Below, piece by piece: positions 20,405-31,434 of a stretch of DNA of 45,496 nucleotides. Source of the stretch: Ophiothrix spiculata (Eukaryota; Echinodermata; Ophiuroidea; Amphilepidida; Ophiotrichidae); the NCBI GenBank assembly GCA_000969725.1, contig JXSR01S027517.1; one strand, written 5' to 3'. Each line of letters begins with the position of its first letter. Position 1 is the stretch's first letter. The position numbers and the translations under genes were made by a program. The notes beneath the pieces are model-generated. The model did not search any database. It worked only from the letters and a program-made list of their open reading frames with translations, and was not told the origin of the DNA.

Positions 20405-21022
20405 TACACTCTGTAAATCTTGAAGTATGCAACAAGCAGCCGATTAACGCACATAAACAAATATGACCATACAAACTAAATTAGATCAAATAGCTTCATC
20501 TGTAGGATTGTTCATAAATAGCTTGATAGATTTAATGCTAGACAAATCCAGGAAAGTAAACTTACTGTTTAGCTTTCGTCTTCATGGGTTGAAGACTTGT
20601 TAAACAGACTACTGTCAAGACTTGCAGGAGTAGCAACGGATCAAGCCAGTTGTGATCAAGTCTTCAACCCATGAAGACGAAAGCTAAACAGTAAGTTATA
20701 AAATCTATCAAGATAAAATAAATTAGTCCATATTTCTGGAATCAAATCAATGTACCAAATCTTGCTGAATATTCAAATGAACTGATGTTCAATGTTTATC
20801 CATGTGTTTGCAATAGCACTAACCCAAAATACTGCCAAAATCATGAACAATTCATTTACAAAAATATTAATACGCAGTGATTTGGTCTTAATCAATCCTA
20901 ATCAATTATTGCTAGTCTCTAACACAAAACAAAACCACCAGTTCAATATGTTGTAGAATAGAAGGGATATACTATGGACAGAGTCTGATTGCTTGTTGCA
21001 TACTTAATAAGAGTATGTATAG
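20405..21022 (-). mobile_element. MITE, 'ATGCAACAAGC' family, carrying a nested snap-back insertion
   Basis: The left end 'acactctgtaaatcttgaag' and the adjoining 'tatgcaacaagcagccgatt' match the inverse of the right end of the copy at 23979-24335. The right end 'tctgattgcttgttgcatac' is inverted relative to that copy's left end. Internal landmarks ('ccatatttc', 'aaatattaatacg', 'gatttggtctt') follow in minus-strand order. It is interrupted at 20485-20718. Boundaries are approximate. Confidence 0.75.
20485..20718. mobile_element. 234-bp snap-back (hairpin) insertion with 8-bp duplication
   Basis: Flanked by the direct repeat TAAATTAG at 20477-20484 and 20719-20726. The uninterrupted MITE relative at about 24252-24262 reads through ('ggactaattaac'). 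Inside are arms of about 40 bp ('cttactgtttagctttcgtc' then 'ttcatgggttgaagactt') and their exact inverse at about 20658-20697, plus outer arms 'cttgatagattt' and 'aaatctatcaag'. The loop is about 57 bases. An 8-bp duplication would suit hAT-type transposition. The termini themselves are poorly inverted, so the class is open. Confidence 0.75.
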
Positions 21023-21977
21023 TGAGTCTGCTATTTGACACTTGGCAGTATGAGAGTCAGTGCCTTGCTCAAAGATACTACATATTTGCCACTCAGTGAT
21101 ATTCGTTCCTGTCATTTGTGTCATTTTAACTTGGTACTGTTATTCTCTTAACAATGAACATTGCAGCAATAAATGTTGCTTGATGTACAGTACACTTGTC
21201 CTTAAATGCTTTAAGCAATGTATCTATTCTGAATTTTCAATTCCATACACAACCAGATTACTACTCACAAAATTAATACCTGCAGGCAGGGTGACTGCTA
21301 ATGTCACCAATTGGCAGAACACATGCCCAGGAACACATAACAAAATGTATGCATCAGCTGAGACAATGTTCTGAAAGCCCTTCTACACTACAAGATCATT
21401 TTAAGTATCAAAACTCTCAAATTATAGACCCTTGATGCCTCAGATATATAAAGCATTACACAAAATCGATGCCAGGATCAAGCTAACATAATATTGTACC
21501 AATCAAAACTACATTCTACGCACCTCTATGGCTATTACACTGGACCACAAAGATACAACAGCAATGTTCCGTTGAAGTAACTTTTCTTGTTGTTGTATAT
21601 AAGCCCTACTGTTGTCATTTCTTAACAATGATGTCAGTTGTAAAATAAGGAATAACGGCCATTCTCACGAAAATGACTCCACTTGAGTTGGAAAAATCGA
21701 AAAAATGAAGTTTCATAAAAATGTCTTCAATTAACTTTTTTTATTAGCTAGTATATCAAGTATCATGGAACCACAAAAGTTATGAACACCACTATTCTTA
21801 TATTGTTATACATGATTTTTAAAATTTAGCATATAAAAGAATAGGAAGAGCTGTCAAACAAGTGCCTGCCCTGTCCTTTTTGAGGCAACAATTAAAATAA
21901 TGTTGCTTAATTACTTTGAAGAGCAACTCAGAGAAGCCTAAAATTGACATAAGAAATAAATTCAAGGATCTTCATAA
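21023..21977. other. Stretch without a confirmed gene
   Basis: Contains a 104-codon ATG-started frame (21060-21374, cysteine-rich start MPCSKILHICHSVIF) with no recognisable domain, no acceptor/donor logic and no poly(A) context. I regard it as chance. The rest is AT-rich and abuts the gap. Confidence 0.4.
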
Positions 21978-22242
21978 NNNNNNNNNNNNNNNNNNNNNNN
22001 NNNNNNNNNNNNNNNNNNNNNNNNNNNNNNNNNNNNNNNNNNNNNNNNNNNNNNNNNNNNNNNNNNNNNNNNNNNNNNNNNNNNNNNNNNNNNNNNNNNN
22101 NNNNNNNNNNNNNNNNNNNNNNNNNNNNNNNNNNNNNNNNNNNNNNNNNNNNNNNNNNNNNNNNNNNNNNNNNNNNNNNNNNNNNNNNNNNNNNNNNNNN
22201 NNNNNNNNNNNNNNNNNNNNNNNNNNNNNNNNNNNNNNNNNN
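21978..22242. other. Assembly gap, 265 N
   Basis: A run of N. The 200 bp to its right are GC-mixed ('gtgtgcgcgatctgcagctg') and lead into the palindrome-rich repeat at 22440-23065, so the gap may hide more of that repeat; this is inference. Confidence 0.98.
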
Positions 22243-22439
22243 GCTGTGTGTTGAACAAGATCAAGTAGAATGATTTAATTTCGTGTGTGCGCGATCTGCA
22301 GCTGCAGGGCCATTCAGCAAATTTAATATTTATTAAATCATGCATGATGCTATGTGGTCCTAGAGGAAGAGCTTAACATGTGGTTTCAGCTTGCTGTGCT
22401 TGATGATGACCCTTAAAAGTCCCTCTTGTGAAATCAAGT

Positions 22440-23065
22440 TGTACATACTCCGATCGCCGGCCATCACAAATCAAAATATGCTCATGAATATTAATAGAAT
22501 ACGTAATGGTCTCGCGAATTCGGCAGTGTTAATGCCGTAAATGCATGATCGCTGTTATGCAGAGATCCAGTGATATTTTGTCATCACGAGATTTCGGCAG
22601 AGCGAATGCCGAAAACACGAGATATGAGTAAATCACCAACTTTTCTGAATGCAGGCTGGTTAAACGCATGCGCTTTTGTACTAAAACAGTAAGTACACGG
22701 TGAAAAAGCAATATTTTGACGAAATCATGTGATTTCGGCAAAATAATGCCTGCCGAAATCATGTGATCTCGGCAGATAAATTTTGCCAAAATCACATGAT
22801 TTCGGCAGAGCGAATGCCGAAAACACGAGATATGAGTAAATCACCAACTTTTCTGAATGCAGGCTGGTTAAACGCATGCACTTTTGTACTAAAACAGTAA
22901 GTACACGGTGAAAAAGCAATATTTTGACGAAATCATGTGATTTCGGCAAAATAATGCCTGCCGAAATCACGTGATCTCGGCAGACAAATTTTGCCAAAAT
23001 CACATGATTTCGGCATACGTTATGTCGTCATCACGAGATCTCGGCCATCACGCGATTTCGGCGTA
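22440..23065. repeat. Palindrome-rich region with TCACGTGATTTCGGC-like boxes
   Basis: About a dozen copies, on both strands, of a box close to ATCAYRTGATYTCGGC (for example 'aaatcatgtgatttcggc', 'gccgaaatcatgtgatctcg', 'tcacgagatctcggcc', 'atcacgcgatttcggcg'). Neighbouring inverted boxes would form short stems. The core includes E-box-like CACGTG/CATGTG. A near-exact tandem duplication lies within (22590-23005). Minus-strand frames at 22529-23003 are produced by the repeat, not genes. Confidence 0.8.
22590..23005. repeat. Tandem duplication, 208-bp unit x2
   Basis: 'agcgaatgccgaaaacacg' at 22601 recurs at 22809, a period of 208. The units differ at very few positions: 'cgcatgcgctttt' against 'cgcatgcactttt', 'aaatcatgtgatctcgg' against 'aaatcacgtgatctcgg', and 'cagataaat' against 'cagacaaat'. 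Two of the three are CpG transitions. A very recent duplication or gene conversion is indicated. Confidence 0.9.
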
Positions 23066-23272
23066 ACACATACTACACATTGTATTGTAGAGGTTTATGG
23101 GCTGTGTAGTAAAGGGCTACAAGCGCTATGCATATATGGTAATTATCTCGGGAGTTCATTTAGTCAATCATTTAACTGGCTGGTTTAAATGTCTCCCTGG
23201 GGCCACTTACATGTATAAATTGATGGTGCATTTGTCAAAAAATACACACAAAAAAGTCACTCACTAGATCTA

Positions 23273-23420
23273 AAGGCTCTGTCACACATCACGAAACGTA
23301 CAAATAACGAACTAATAACGTACACTAGTTTTGTCATTAAAATACATGTATATCGATTACTAAACAGTATAAGTTATTAGTACGTTATTCGCACGGTACG
23401 GTGATGTGTGACACAGCCTT
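23273..23420. mobile_element. TA-flanked MITE with AAGGCT.TGTCACACATCAC termini
   Basis: The left end 'aaggctctgtcacacatcac' and the inverse of the right end 'aaggctgtgtcacacatcac' match at 19 of 20 positions. The arms continue as 'acaaataacg' and 'cgaataacg'. TA is found on both sides (23271-23272, 23421-23422), consistent with a Tc1/mariner-type target. 148 bp, non-coding. Confidence 0.8.
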
Positions 23421-23577
23421 TATAGCTTAACTAAAATATTCAGAATTAGGTGATTTGCTCTTGACATTATAATAAGCTGTAGTAAAGTTAAACTGATATT
23501 CAGAATTTAATAAAAGGAGCTGAATTTGGTTGTACACATGCACAGAGTTCTAATACTACCCCTGTCACTGTGTAGAA

Positions 23578-23745
23578 AGTCTTGCATTGCTAAAGGTAAC
23601 CAGAGTCAAAACCGTTCAATTTGTCCTGTTAATTTCATGACTATTTAACTTATGGCAGTGTTTAAACTAGATTTAAGTTACAGTGACTGATAGGGCATAG
23701 CATTTCCTCCTTAAGTTAGTTTCTATGTGAGCAGATTTTAGAATG
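23578..23745 (-). repeat. Dispersed repeat shared with 7783-7965
   Basis: Minus-strand copy: 'aaaccgttcaa', 'cctgttaatttcatgactat', 'ttacagtgactgatagggca' and 'tttctatgtgagcag' are inverses of the 7783-7965 blocks. See that entry. Confidence 0.75.
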
Positions 23746-23837
23746 AATGAGAATTTATTTTCTATTTTGTTTTTCACTTGTTTTAGTGATTTGGCATAAT
23801 GTAATGATTTTTTGCCAAAAGATGATGTGTTTGCCAA

Positions 23838-24335
23838 CAGAAAGATCTTGTAAAAAGTCTGATTGCTTGCTGCATACTTTACTTCAAGGTTTATAGAGTA
23901 CAGAATCAGTTGTTTGCAGGTCCCTTTTAGTTGCCTGCCTTTCACTCAACCTGTTAATCACTCATTGCTTGTATACTCTAGTATGCAACAAGTAATCAGA
24001 CTCTGTTACAAGATCCATAGCATTTCCCTTGTATTCTACGACGTTGTAAACTGGTTGTTTTTTTTGTTGTGTAAAGAGACTGGTAATGATTGATTAAAAC
24101 CAAATCATATTAATATTTTGGTACTTGAATTGTTAATGATTTTGGTATTATTTTTGGCTAATTTTGTTGTTACCATTTGGACAAACATTTACAATAAGTT
24201 AATTTGACTATTCAGCAAAATTTGATACAAAGTTATGATTTGAAAAATATGGACTAATTAACTTCCCCGTATGATCATATTGGTTTATGTGTGTTAATCG
24301 GCTGCTTATTGCATACTCCATGATTTATAGAATGT
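23838..24335 (+). mobile_element. MITE 'ATGCAACAAGC' family: end fragment plus complete copy
   Basis: 23838-23893 is the terminal part of a minus-strand copy ('gtctgattgcttgctgcata', then 'cttcaaggtttatagagta'). A complete plus-strand copy follows at about 23979-24335, from 'agtatgcaacaagtaatcag' to 'ggctgcttattgcatactcc' and 'atttatagaatgta'. This copy has an uninterrupted centre and so serves as the empty-site reference for the insertion at 20485-20718. The 76-codon frame at 23863-24093 is not a gene. Confidence 0.75.
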
Positions 24336-25134
24336 AGCACTTGGTAGCCTGATAAAAACTAAAAGATCTCTCGTTTTTATTTTTCTTTATAGTCATGGCA
24401 TGATGATTTTTGACATTTTCCATGAAAACTATTCTACCATCAATAATAATGAATATCACGTAATGAAGTATGTATAATATAGAACACATTGAATATTCAT
24501 GCACTGATGAATATGCCTAATGTATTATTAACAAATTTCCTAGGTAACAGTCAGGCGGTCTTAAAAAGACTAGTTTCAAATTTTCATCAGAGAAATGAGC
24601 ACATTTACTGGTCCCTTGATTTCAGCTTAATTAAATAATGGGTGAATGAACTTGAATCTGTTTCCAGTGTACCAAACAATTAATGCCTTTCAAGTTGTAA
24701 CATTTTGGACCATCATCATATATCTTATAAAATAACATTTTTATTATTATTAGATAAGATTTAAACATGTTTTTTGGTCTAAAAACAAATATTTTCAGTA
24801 ATATTTTGCTTTTTTTTTTTTAAAATGTTAATATTTGCCCTGTTAGAATGTTTACTTTCATCTTTCTCTCTAAAACATAGTTGTCTGTACAGGCACATGC
24901 ACAATAATATAAGACTAACATTTGCGCCAATCTATTACAATTAGTAAGCCTCAAAGTCAGCCGGTTTTTGTTTTCACTTGTTTGAATATTTTGCAAAGAC
25001 AAGTTCAGATATTATGTAAATTTTGCAAAGACCATGTTATAAAAATTAGAATGATACATCCATGAACTTTCAACAATCAACATTCATAAGTCAAGTTGAA
25101 ACTACCATTGAATAAAGTCAAAGATCAATAGCCA
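24336..25134. other. Stretch without a confirmed gene
   Basis: AT-rich with T runs near 24810. A short inverted match to the 120-310 repeat ('tttgcaaagaccatgttat') is at about 25021-25040. No gene signal. Confidence 0.45.
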
Positions 25135-25136
25135 TA

Positions 25137-25813
25137 CAGTGTGTCCCAGAGATGTTTACAATAATGTATGATGTCTCCTCTTGCTTTGTTGCAAAAATAA
25201 ACAAAATCCATGAGTTAGTTTTCTAGAAGTGAACATTCCAAGATCCGAAGGATTTGTGACACTTTTCTCAGTTAGGTAAGTCGTAAACATTCCACGATAA
25301 TTTGTAGCATAAGCATGCAGCAAAGGACGTCATCTTTACAGACATAATCATGATAATATTTTTTCAATTATAAATGTCAGGAGATATAAGGCTCATGGTA
25401 TTCGAAGGAATATGCAAAAAAGAGGCGTAAAAATGCGCAAATAAAAAACAGTTAGAAGCTTAGTTAACATTAAGTAGACCCTTTATCAAGACTCCAAGGC
25501 ATCGTCAAGAAGAAGAAACATTACAAACAAACCAGAAAGGTTTGTAAAGATGACATCCTTGATCCCATTCATTTGCTTTAAATTACCATATCCAAACTGG
25601 GAAAAGTGCTCAAATTCCTCTGGAGTTTCAAATACTCACATTTAGAATACTAATGCATGGTGCATGGATTTTGTTCATTTTTGCACCAAAGCAAGAGGAG
25701 ACTTCATGCATAATTGTCAGTTTAAATTATATTTTCTGATTTTTTATTTTATTTTGAAAAAACAACAACAATGTGGTGTTTAAATTTTGATAACTTCATT
25801 CTAGAACACACTG
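25137..25813. mobile_element. TA-flanked foldback element, 677 bp (mariner-like MITE)
   Basis: Ends CAGTGTGTCCCAGAG and (inverse) CAGTGTGTTCTAGAA, with TA at 25135-25136 and 25814-25815. Inverted similarity extends over more than 200 bp: 'tctcctcttgctttgttgca' with 'tgcaccaaagcaagaggaga', 'aacaaaatccatg' with 'catggattttgtt', and 'gacgtcatctttaca' with 'tgtaaagatgacatcc'. The centre has 'aagaggcgtaaaaatgcgca'. No transposase. Tc1/mariner assignment is inferred from TA and the CAGTGTG end. Confidence 0.8.
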
Positions 25814-26861
25814 TATAAATAAGTAAATACTGTGAAAGCATATTAAGTATTGTGAATCTTTTGCCAGGATCTACAAGCTGAATTATTTATAAATTCATAT
25901 AAAAGAACTTTATTCATATCAGCTCAATATATATCTTTCTATTTATCAAATGATATTCGGGCTTCATATATTTATGGGTCTGTACAGTATTTGACAATAG
26001 AACGGAATTGTAAGGATCTACAATCCAAATTGGCAAATAATGTACCAAAATGTATCCCAAGTAATAACCAGGTTAGGGGCAGAGGAAGGACAAGATATGA
26101 ACATTTAGGCAAATATGCCCCCCTTCCCCAACCACCCCTGTGATCTATAAGCCATCAATTTGTTACACCTCATTTTTCATTACTGGTGAAAATACATAAA
26201 AAGGATCGTAAATTAAATAATAAGGATATAGCTTGGCTAATTTGATTTTTGTGAATTACTATAGAGAAATAGATCGCTTAATTTTTGAAGTAGCATAGAG
26301 TACTGTAAAAATGAGCTCTACTACTCTATCCTGAGTAGCAATAGCAATTTAGAATGTTTAGGACATGGTCGCATGTTATGAAAAGGAACACATTTTTCTA
26401 AAGCATCTTTATATTACAAACTTCCTCTTGGTGATCTTGACTGAACTTGATAAATCCTGTACCAATCTATAATTCAATTTAGAACCAAATACATGTACAA
26501 ACCTAGCAAGCTCTGAAAATGTTTCAAATGTTCATGTAGCCAGAATAGAATTTGTGTTAAATTGCTCCAGGGTATACAAAATTAATGAATTGCTGATAAA
26601 ATTAAGTCTGCCATCCTCCTGTGAAAACATACAATGCTCAGCGTTAAGCTTAACATATACTTCAACCTAATATTCCATAACTTGAGATGTAAAAGAGTAA
26701 CAAAATTGAAGCACTCTGTAATGCTTACAGTATGTCTAGTATTTCATACAATGAAATAAGGAACTATTAAAAGTGAGTTCAGCTTGGTTATATTTCTTCA
26801 TATTTTACTAATCATGGATAACAACAAGCAAGAATTAAAAAATAATGTCTTATAGGTTAAA

Positions 26862-27073
26862 CTCTGATCACAATTGGTCGTACGGCGTTTGCACAGATTT
26901 GCTTAGAGCATTTTGACATTTACAAAACCATTATTTACTTAATTCTTATGGTCTACAGATGCAGTTCTGCAAAAAATACACAACTTTATAAGTAATCATA
27001 GTAATCATATAATGGTCAAAACACCATCAAACACTGTTTGTAACTGTCCGTACGAAGTATTTTGACCATAGTC
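26862..27073. mobile_element. Diverged relative of the 7001-7162 hairpin MITE
   Basis: Termini 'ctgatcacaattggtcgtacg' (trimmed match 'gatcacaattggtcgtacg') and the inverse of 'cgtacgaagtattttgacca' resemble 'ggtcacaataatcgtacgaa' and 'ttcgtacgattattgtgacc' of 7001-7162. The interior is different and AT-rich. It lies in copy 1 of the segmental duplication. Confidence 0.5.
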
Positions 27074-27589
27074 TTAGTTGCAATAAATATTCTTTGAAAG
27101 AACCAACTTCAATAAAGATTCAGAAATGATACACCCCAAAGCTAGTATACTATACAAATCTTACCTTTGTGTTCATGAAGGAAAATTGATTTATTTTTAC
27201 CAAGTAATTTGGAAGAGGAAATGAGAGACATATTGGTTGCTACAGGTATGTGATTAACAGTATTATCAAATTCAATTTTTCATAACAAAATGTTCTTATA
27301 ATTTATCAATTATTGTCTATGAGTTAAACAAGGTGCAACAATTTTGGAAGGTAAAATAACCATATGAAATTCTAATCATTGTAATTAAATAGGTTTAAAG
27401 ACAACTTAAATTGTACAATCTATAAAAATAAAAAGGAAATGAAAACTATTTCTAGATTGCATACTACATTTAAGAAAATATGAGATAAAATACATGATGA
27501 ATATATATATATTTTCAGTTATATTGGTTAGATCATGCTCATCATCAGTCTATTAATTCTTTCCAGATTCAACACAAATCATTCTCCAA

Positions 27590-27735
27590 ATGTCTCTAGG
27601 GTATTCTATTAATGAATTTTAGATAATATTAAGTCTTTTTCCTCAAATGAAAACATACAATGAGGAAAACTAAGCTATTTCAACCCAATTTTCTCTAACC
27701 TGAGAAGTACAAAAATTACATAAATATAACACAAG
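27590..27735 (+). repeat. Extra copy of repeat R2
   Basis: 'tctctagggtattctattaa', 'gaaaacatacaatgaggaaa' and 'ctgagaagtacaaaaatta' correspond to the 26560-26700 block and to the minus strand of 6225-6840. It is decayed. Confidence 0.55.
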
Positions 27736-30280
27736 CTTTACATCAAAGTATTTGTCTAGTGTTTCATACTTTGGAGTCCTCATTTTAAATCTTTAAATCA
27801 CTTTATTCCCTTAATGCTTTTATAAGTATTATAAGTAATTCATCCATTCGCAGAAGCATCTATGACAATTGATGTATTCTTAAGTATGTGGGAATAACCC
27901 TAAGGGAAAATGCAACTTATACATTTAAAATTGTAGAAATGTATTGCATTTTTATGATATGTCATTCCTTCTATTGCTACATGAGTTATTATCAAGGGAT
28001 TCATCATGTTTTAAATATTACGCCCATTTTCATCATATTTCTATGAATGGTGATGTCTTTGTAGCACTAGATAAGTTCCCTTCCTCTATGTAAATTCAAG
28101 TTTTTAGTCCAGAGACATTGAGATTTATTTTATGGATTAAAATGGTTTAAAAATAAATTTTGACATATGAAAAATGAGACTTCTTTGAATTAACACAATT
28201 GGCCTAACAAGTAATTTCTGTGAAGATAAAGTAGTTGTTCCACTTATTTGATTATGATTTATTATTATTTCTGCCATAAGTAGGTTGAAAGGAATAGTCA
28301 CATTTTCCCAATTTGAAACAAATCAATACTTAACTTTACCAAAATGTCTCAATAGTAGTACAAATACCCTCTTTGTGTTTGGTTATAATTTTTAAAATAC
28401 TGTCCTCTTTCATTCCATAAATAAAAAGTGAAATTAACATACTTTATATCTTGTGGCTTCACATCTCTTAAGAAGACCTTGTATTCATGCTGAACATCAT
28501 ATGTATGCAATGCCATGAGTTAAACTAAATGCACAATCTTTGTTTTATCCCAAGAAACCCCATGGCGTGAATAATATGAAGTACATCTATATTTTGGTTT
28601 TGAAACTGTACTATGCATAGCTTCTTTTAACACTTCCTATGTACACAATGCCATAAGTTAAATGAAATACATACATCTTTTGTTTTGAAAACGAATACAT
28701 TTATACATCTGTACTTCGTTTTATTTCCAGTACATGACATTTGTTTGAAGAGGTACCTTGATGGGTATCTCCCTTGATCTATCTCCCTTGATGAATGATT
28801 AAACAAATAGATCACAATTATGATAACTTTTTTAAGGAAACTTGTTTTGTGTAAAAGTCTCAAAAGAATTTGATGAAACCAAACAGGATAAGTAATATTC
28901 TTATATTAGGATTTGTAATAGATATTTTTGAGACAATTTGACAGAAACCAATTTATAATTTTTTCATATCAGATGTTTTTCAAAAGTACAATTCCAAATG
29001 GGTCAAACACAAACAGTCATGATAGAGAACAAGTGCATCTGAGTGCCCACTCATGTTCATTTGATCGCCTTGTATATGTATGCCAAGCATTCTGATGAGA
29101 AAATAATATCATTTATTGACATATCACATGACAAAAAATAACAGTAATGCAACAAGCTTCTGCTTGCTATATTTGATTGATGAATAGGATATGTGTTTTT
29201 CCTCATATTTCAAATTAAACTCCTTTCATCTTGTTTTATTAAAATCACTCTCAAATTGCCATGGAAATAAAATACCTAGCTACAACTGTTCATTCAACAT
29301 TCTTTAAAACATAAATGCAAAATTTGAAACAGTATTTTTCTATAATTATGATTCATCATTAAGTTAAAATACTAACTTAAAATGTAAAATAGTCCAATTT
29401 CCTTTAGTTCTAGATTAAATCAGGTTCACCAGCACCAAGAATAACTAAATTAAATATAATCAAACCCTCAACTACTACTTTATCACCTTAACTGTCAATC
29501 CATAATGCTCATTCTAACATAACAAATGGGACAAAGCTTCATCATATGCAGCCAAACCAAGACACAATTCCTTCTCCTGCTTACAAGCAAAATTTGATGC
29601 AATTAATGTTAAGTTTTAGACATGAAGAGATCACTTGATATAGACACTGTGTCATCTAGTCTGAGGATTCTATATCTTGCAGGTGCGTACTATATGCTCT
29701 GTGTGAGAGACACATTATCCTGGAGGCACCTACTTCACATGTGTCCCCTGGTTTGAATCTGGTTTTAAGCATATGTCACCTTATAAATGGAGAATTATTT
29801 ATCGTTAAGTTAGGTTACTTGAACATGATTGATTTCAAAATCTCTCCATGCAATATAATGTTAAGATATAGATATTTTAGCCCTTTGCACTAGAAGTTTG
29901 TTTCAAAGATGTCCATATAACTAGAAAAAAGCTGTAAGGTTCAAAATGAACAGCTTCTATCTAAAAAAATACTATCATTTACAATTTGTTGGTCTCTTTA
30001 CATACCAGTCTATTACTAAATCGATCTATTTGCATTTTCACAAACAGATCTAAAACTTAAGTATCTAATATATAGTCCAAATTTCAATAAAAGTATGCAT
30101 CTCTATGTGTTTACATCAATCTGGTTTTGAACTTTTTTAGTTTTGATACAACTGGCTGAAGAATTTTATGGCCAATTTGATTTCTGTATGGCTGGCATTT
30201 AGATATTTCAAATATACAGCTTTCACTGGTCCCAAGAGCAAATGAATACAACCAAAATGTGATATCAGTTAATAGATATG

Positions 30281-30598
30281 TGGAGTGCATGAGATGAAAG
30301 TCGTGATTTTTAAAAATTCCGAAAAATACATTTATGATTTCTTCATTTTTTCAGCTTCAAAATGATATATAATTAGAAATAATCCCTTTTCCATAAACAG
30401 ATAATTTATGTGACCATGTAAGGCGATTCAGAAAATAAATATGTTGCCCAAATTTTACATAGAGTTAGAAGAACATCTATAGATGCGATCTCATCAAAAA
30501 ACAAAATAGTGAATATTTTAACCCACGTTTCACTTCAGTAGCTGTTTTCTCAAAATCATCAACTGCAACTTTCCTCTCATTTTACCGGAGCATCCCTC
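30281..30598. mobile_element. MITE, copy 2 of the 9993-10295 family, with a defined empty site
   Basis: Flanked by ATATG at 30276-30280 and 30599-30603. R1 copies without it read 'gttacacaatatgcctgg' (31432 area and, inverted, near 4820). The right end inverse 'gggatgctccggtaaaatga' matches the left end of 9993 ('gggtgctctggtaaaatgag'). 318 bp, non-coding. The real duplication may be shorter than ATATG, for example TA. Confidence 0.75.
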
Positions 30599-30737
30599 AT
30601 ATGGCTGGTACATACAGTTACAAAAAAATCGACCTGTAAAATGATAACTGTATCAGGTAATCTCTAGATGTCAGAGATCTTGATGTTGATGACATCAAAG
30701 TCTACTTGTAAGGACAAGAACACTTTGATGCTCCTAA

Positions 30738-31092
30738 GGCAATTAAAAAAAATTGTTTGTTTGCCCTCCAGTGGAAATATTAAAAGTTTGGGTCGGTCGG
30801 TTGATCTTTTTTTTTTTTTTAATCTTCACATTTATTTTAAAGAATGATGTCATTCCATGGATTTTATCATGAATATCAAGCAATGCAAATATTGTTGGTC
30901 ATTATTTATAGGAAATATGCAATTTATACTACTAAATGTGACTTTATATTGCTAAATTTTACGTTTTCCAATCGAAAATATTGAGTTTTCATATTTTACA
31001 TGTTGGAAGAAAAAAACACCTTAAAATACCCGACCCAAATTTTTGGCATTTTAGGGTCGGTCGCAGAGGGCAAACAAACATTTTTTTTAGGC
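30738..31092. mobile_element. MITE with TTGTTTGCCCTC termini and CTAA duplication
   Basis: 'attgtttgtttgccctcc' at the left is mirrored by 'gagggcaaacaaacat' at the right. Both are followed inward by GGGTCGGTCG-type sequence ('gtttgggtcggtcggttg' and 'agggtcggtcgcag'). CTAA is duplicated at 30734-30737 and 31093-31096. The neighbouring R1 copy at 31570-31585 is uninterrupted ('gatgctcctaatctgctc'). 355 bp. The 72-codon frame starting at 31000 spans its right end and is not a gene. Confidence 0.85.
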
Positions 31093-31359
31093 CTAATCTA
31101 CTCATATCTTTGTGTGTCCCAAATGTCATGCAACCTTTTTAAAATGGCAGGAGACAAAAAATGTTGCTGCTTTCAATCTGCTTATATCTCTGGGTATCCC
31201 CAAAGTCATGCAAGTTAGTTTTTAATGTTATATTTTTGATGAAATGTATTGTAACTTGACAATGAAAACTTGCTTAAATAGAAGAAACTTGTAGGAGTAT
31301 TAAATGTTCCCTGGAGCAAAAGAATACAACTCATACAAACAGAACATGATAGTAAGTTA

Positions 31360-31434
31360 GGGGTCGCTTCAAATCTCAACCGGCGGTTGCCTGGCAGAAA
31401 ACCGCCGGTTGAGTTTTGAAGCCGCCTCTTACAC
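31360..31434. mobile_element. 75-bp hairpin insertion with TTA flanks
   Basis: Arms 'cttcaaatctcaaccggcgg' and 'ccgccggttgagttttgaag' face each other with a loop of about 12 bases. TTA flanks at 31357-31359 and 31435-31437. The R1 copy on the minus strand near 4830 lacks it ('aataagttacacaatatgcc'). It is far GC-richer than its host repeat. TTA would fit PIF/Harbinger, but the ends are not perfect. Confidence 0.7.

Larger units (their letters stand above)
26330..31340 (+). repeat. Segmental duplication, copy 1
   Basis: Collinear with 32480-38250. Matched anchors (copy 1 / copy 2): 'atgttatgaaaaggaacaca' near 26370 / 'atgtcatgaaaagtgacaca' near 32510; 'ctccagggtatacaaaatta' near 26560 / 'ctctagggtatacaagatta' near 32706; 'cacaatgccataagttaaat' near 28645 / 35245; 'cttgatatagacactgtgtc' near 29635 / 'cttgataaagacattgtatc' near 36960; 'ggccaatttgatttctgt' near 30170 / 'ggccaatttgattttgttc' near 37713; 'ctggtacatacag' near 30606 / 37830. 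Divergence is substantial. Offsets change where single-copy insertions intervene. Confidence 0.7.
30130..31340 (+). repeat. Repeat R1, copy interrupted by two MITEs
   Basis: R1 sequence (see 4490-4990) runs 30130-30280, resumes at 30599-30737 and again from 31093. Elements at 30281-30598 and 30738-31092 are absent from the other R1 copies, which gives exact insertion points. A third, tiny hairpin (31360-31434) separates it from the next R1 copy. Confidence 0.8.

Noticed and set aside
20560-20700. Hammerhead ribozyme in the snap-back element ('gacgaaagc')
   Set aside because: The CTGATGA core motif is missing at the required position on both strands.
21060-21374. 104-codon frame with many cysteines
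   Set aside because: No domain, no exon signals, no conserved copy. Expected by chance in 45 kb.
22529-23003. Two similar minus-strand frames (MILAKF.CRDH.ISAG...)
   Set aside because: They are the two units of the 208-bp tandem repeat, and the frame includes the palindromic boxes. Similarity between them reflects the DNA duplication.
22590-23005. CRISPR array
   Set aside because: Only two 208-bp units without short spacers, in animal DNA.
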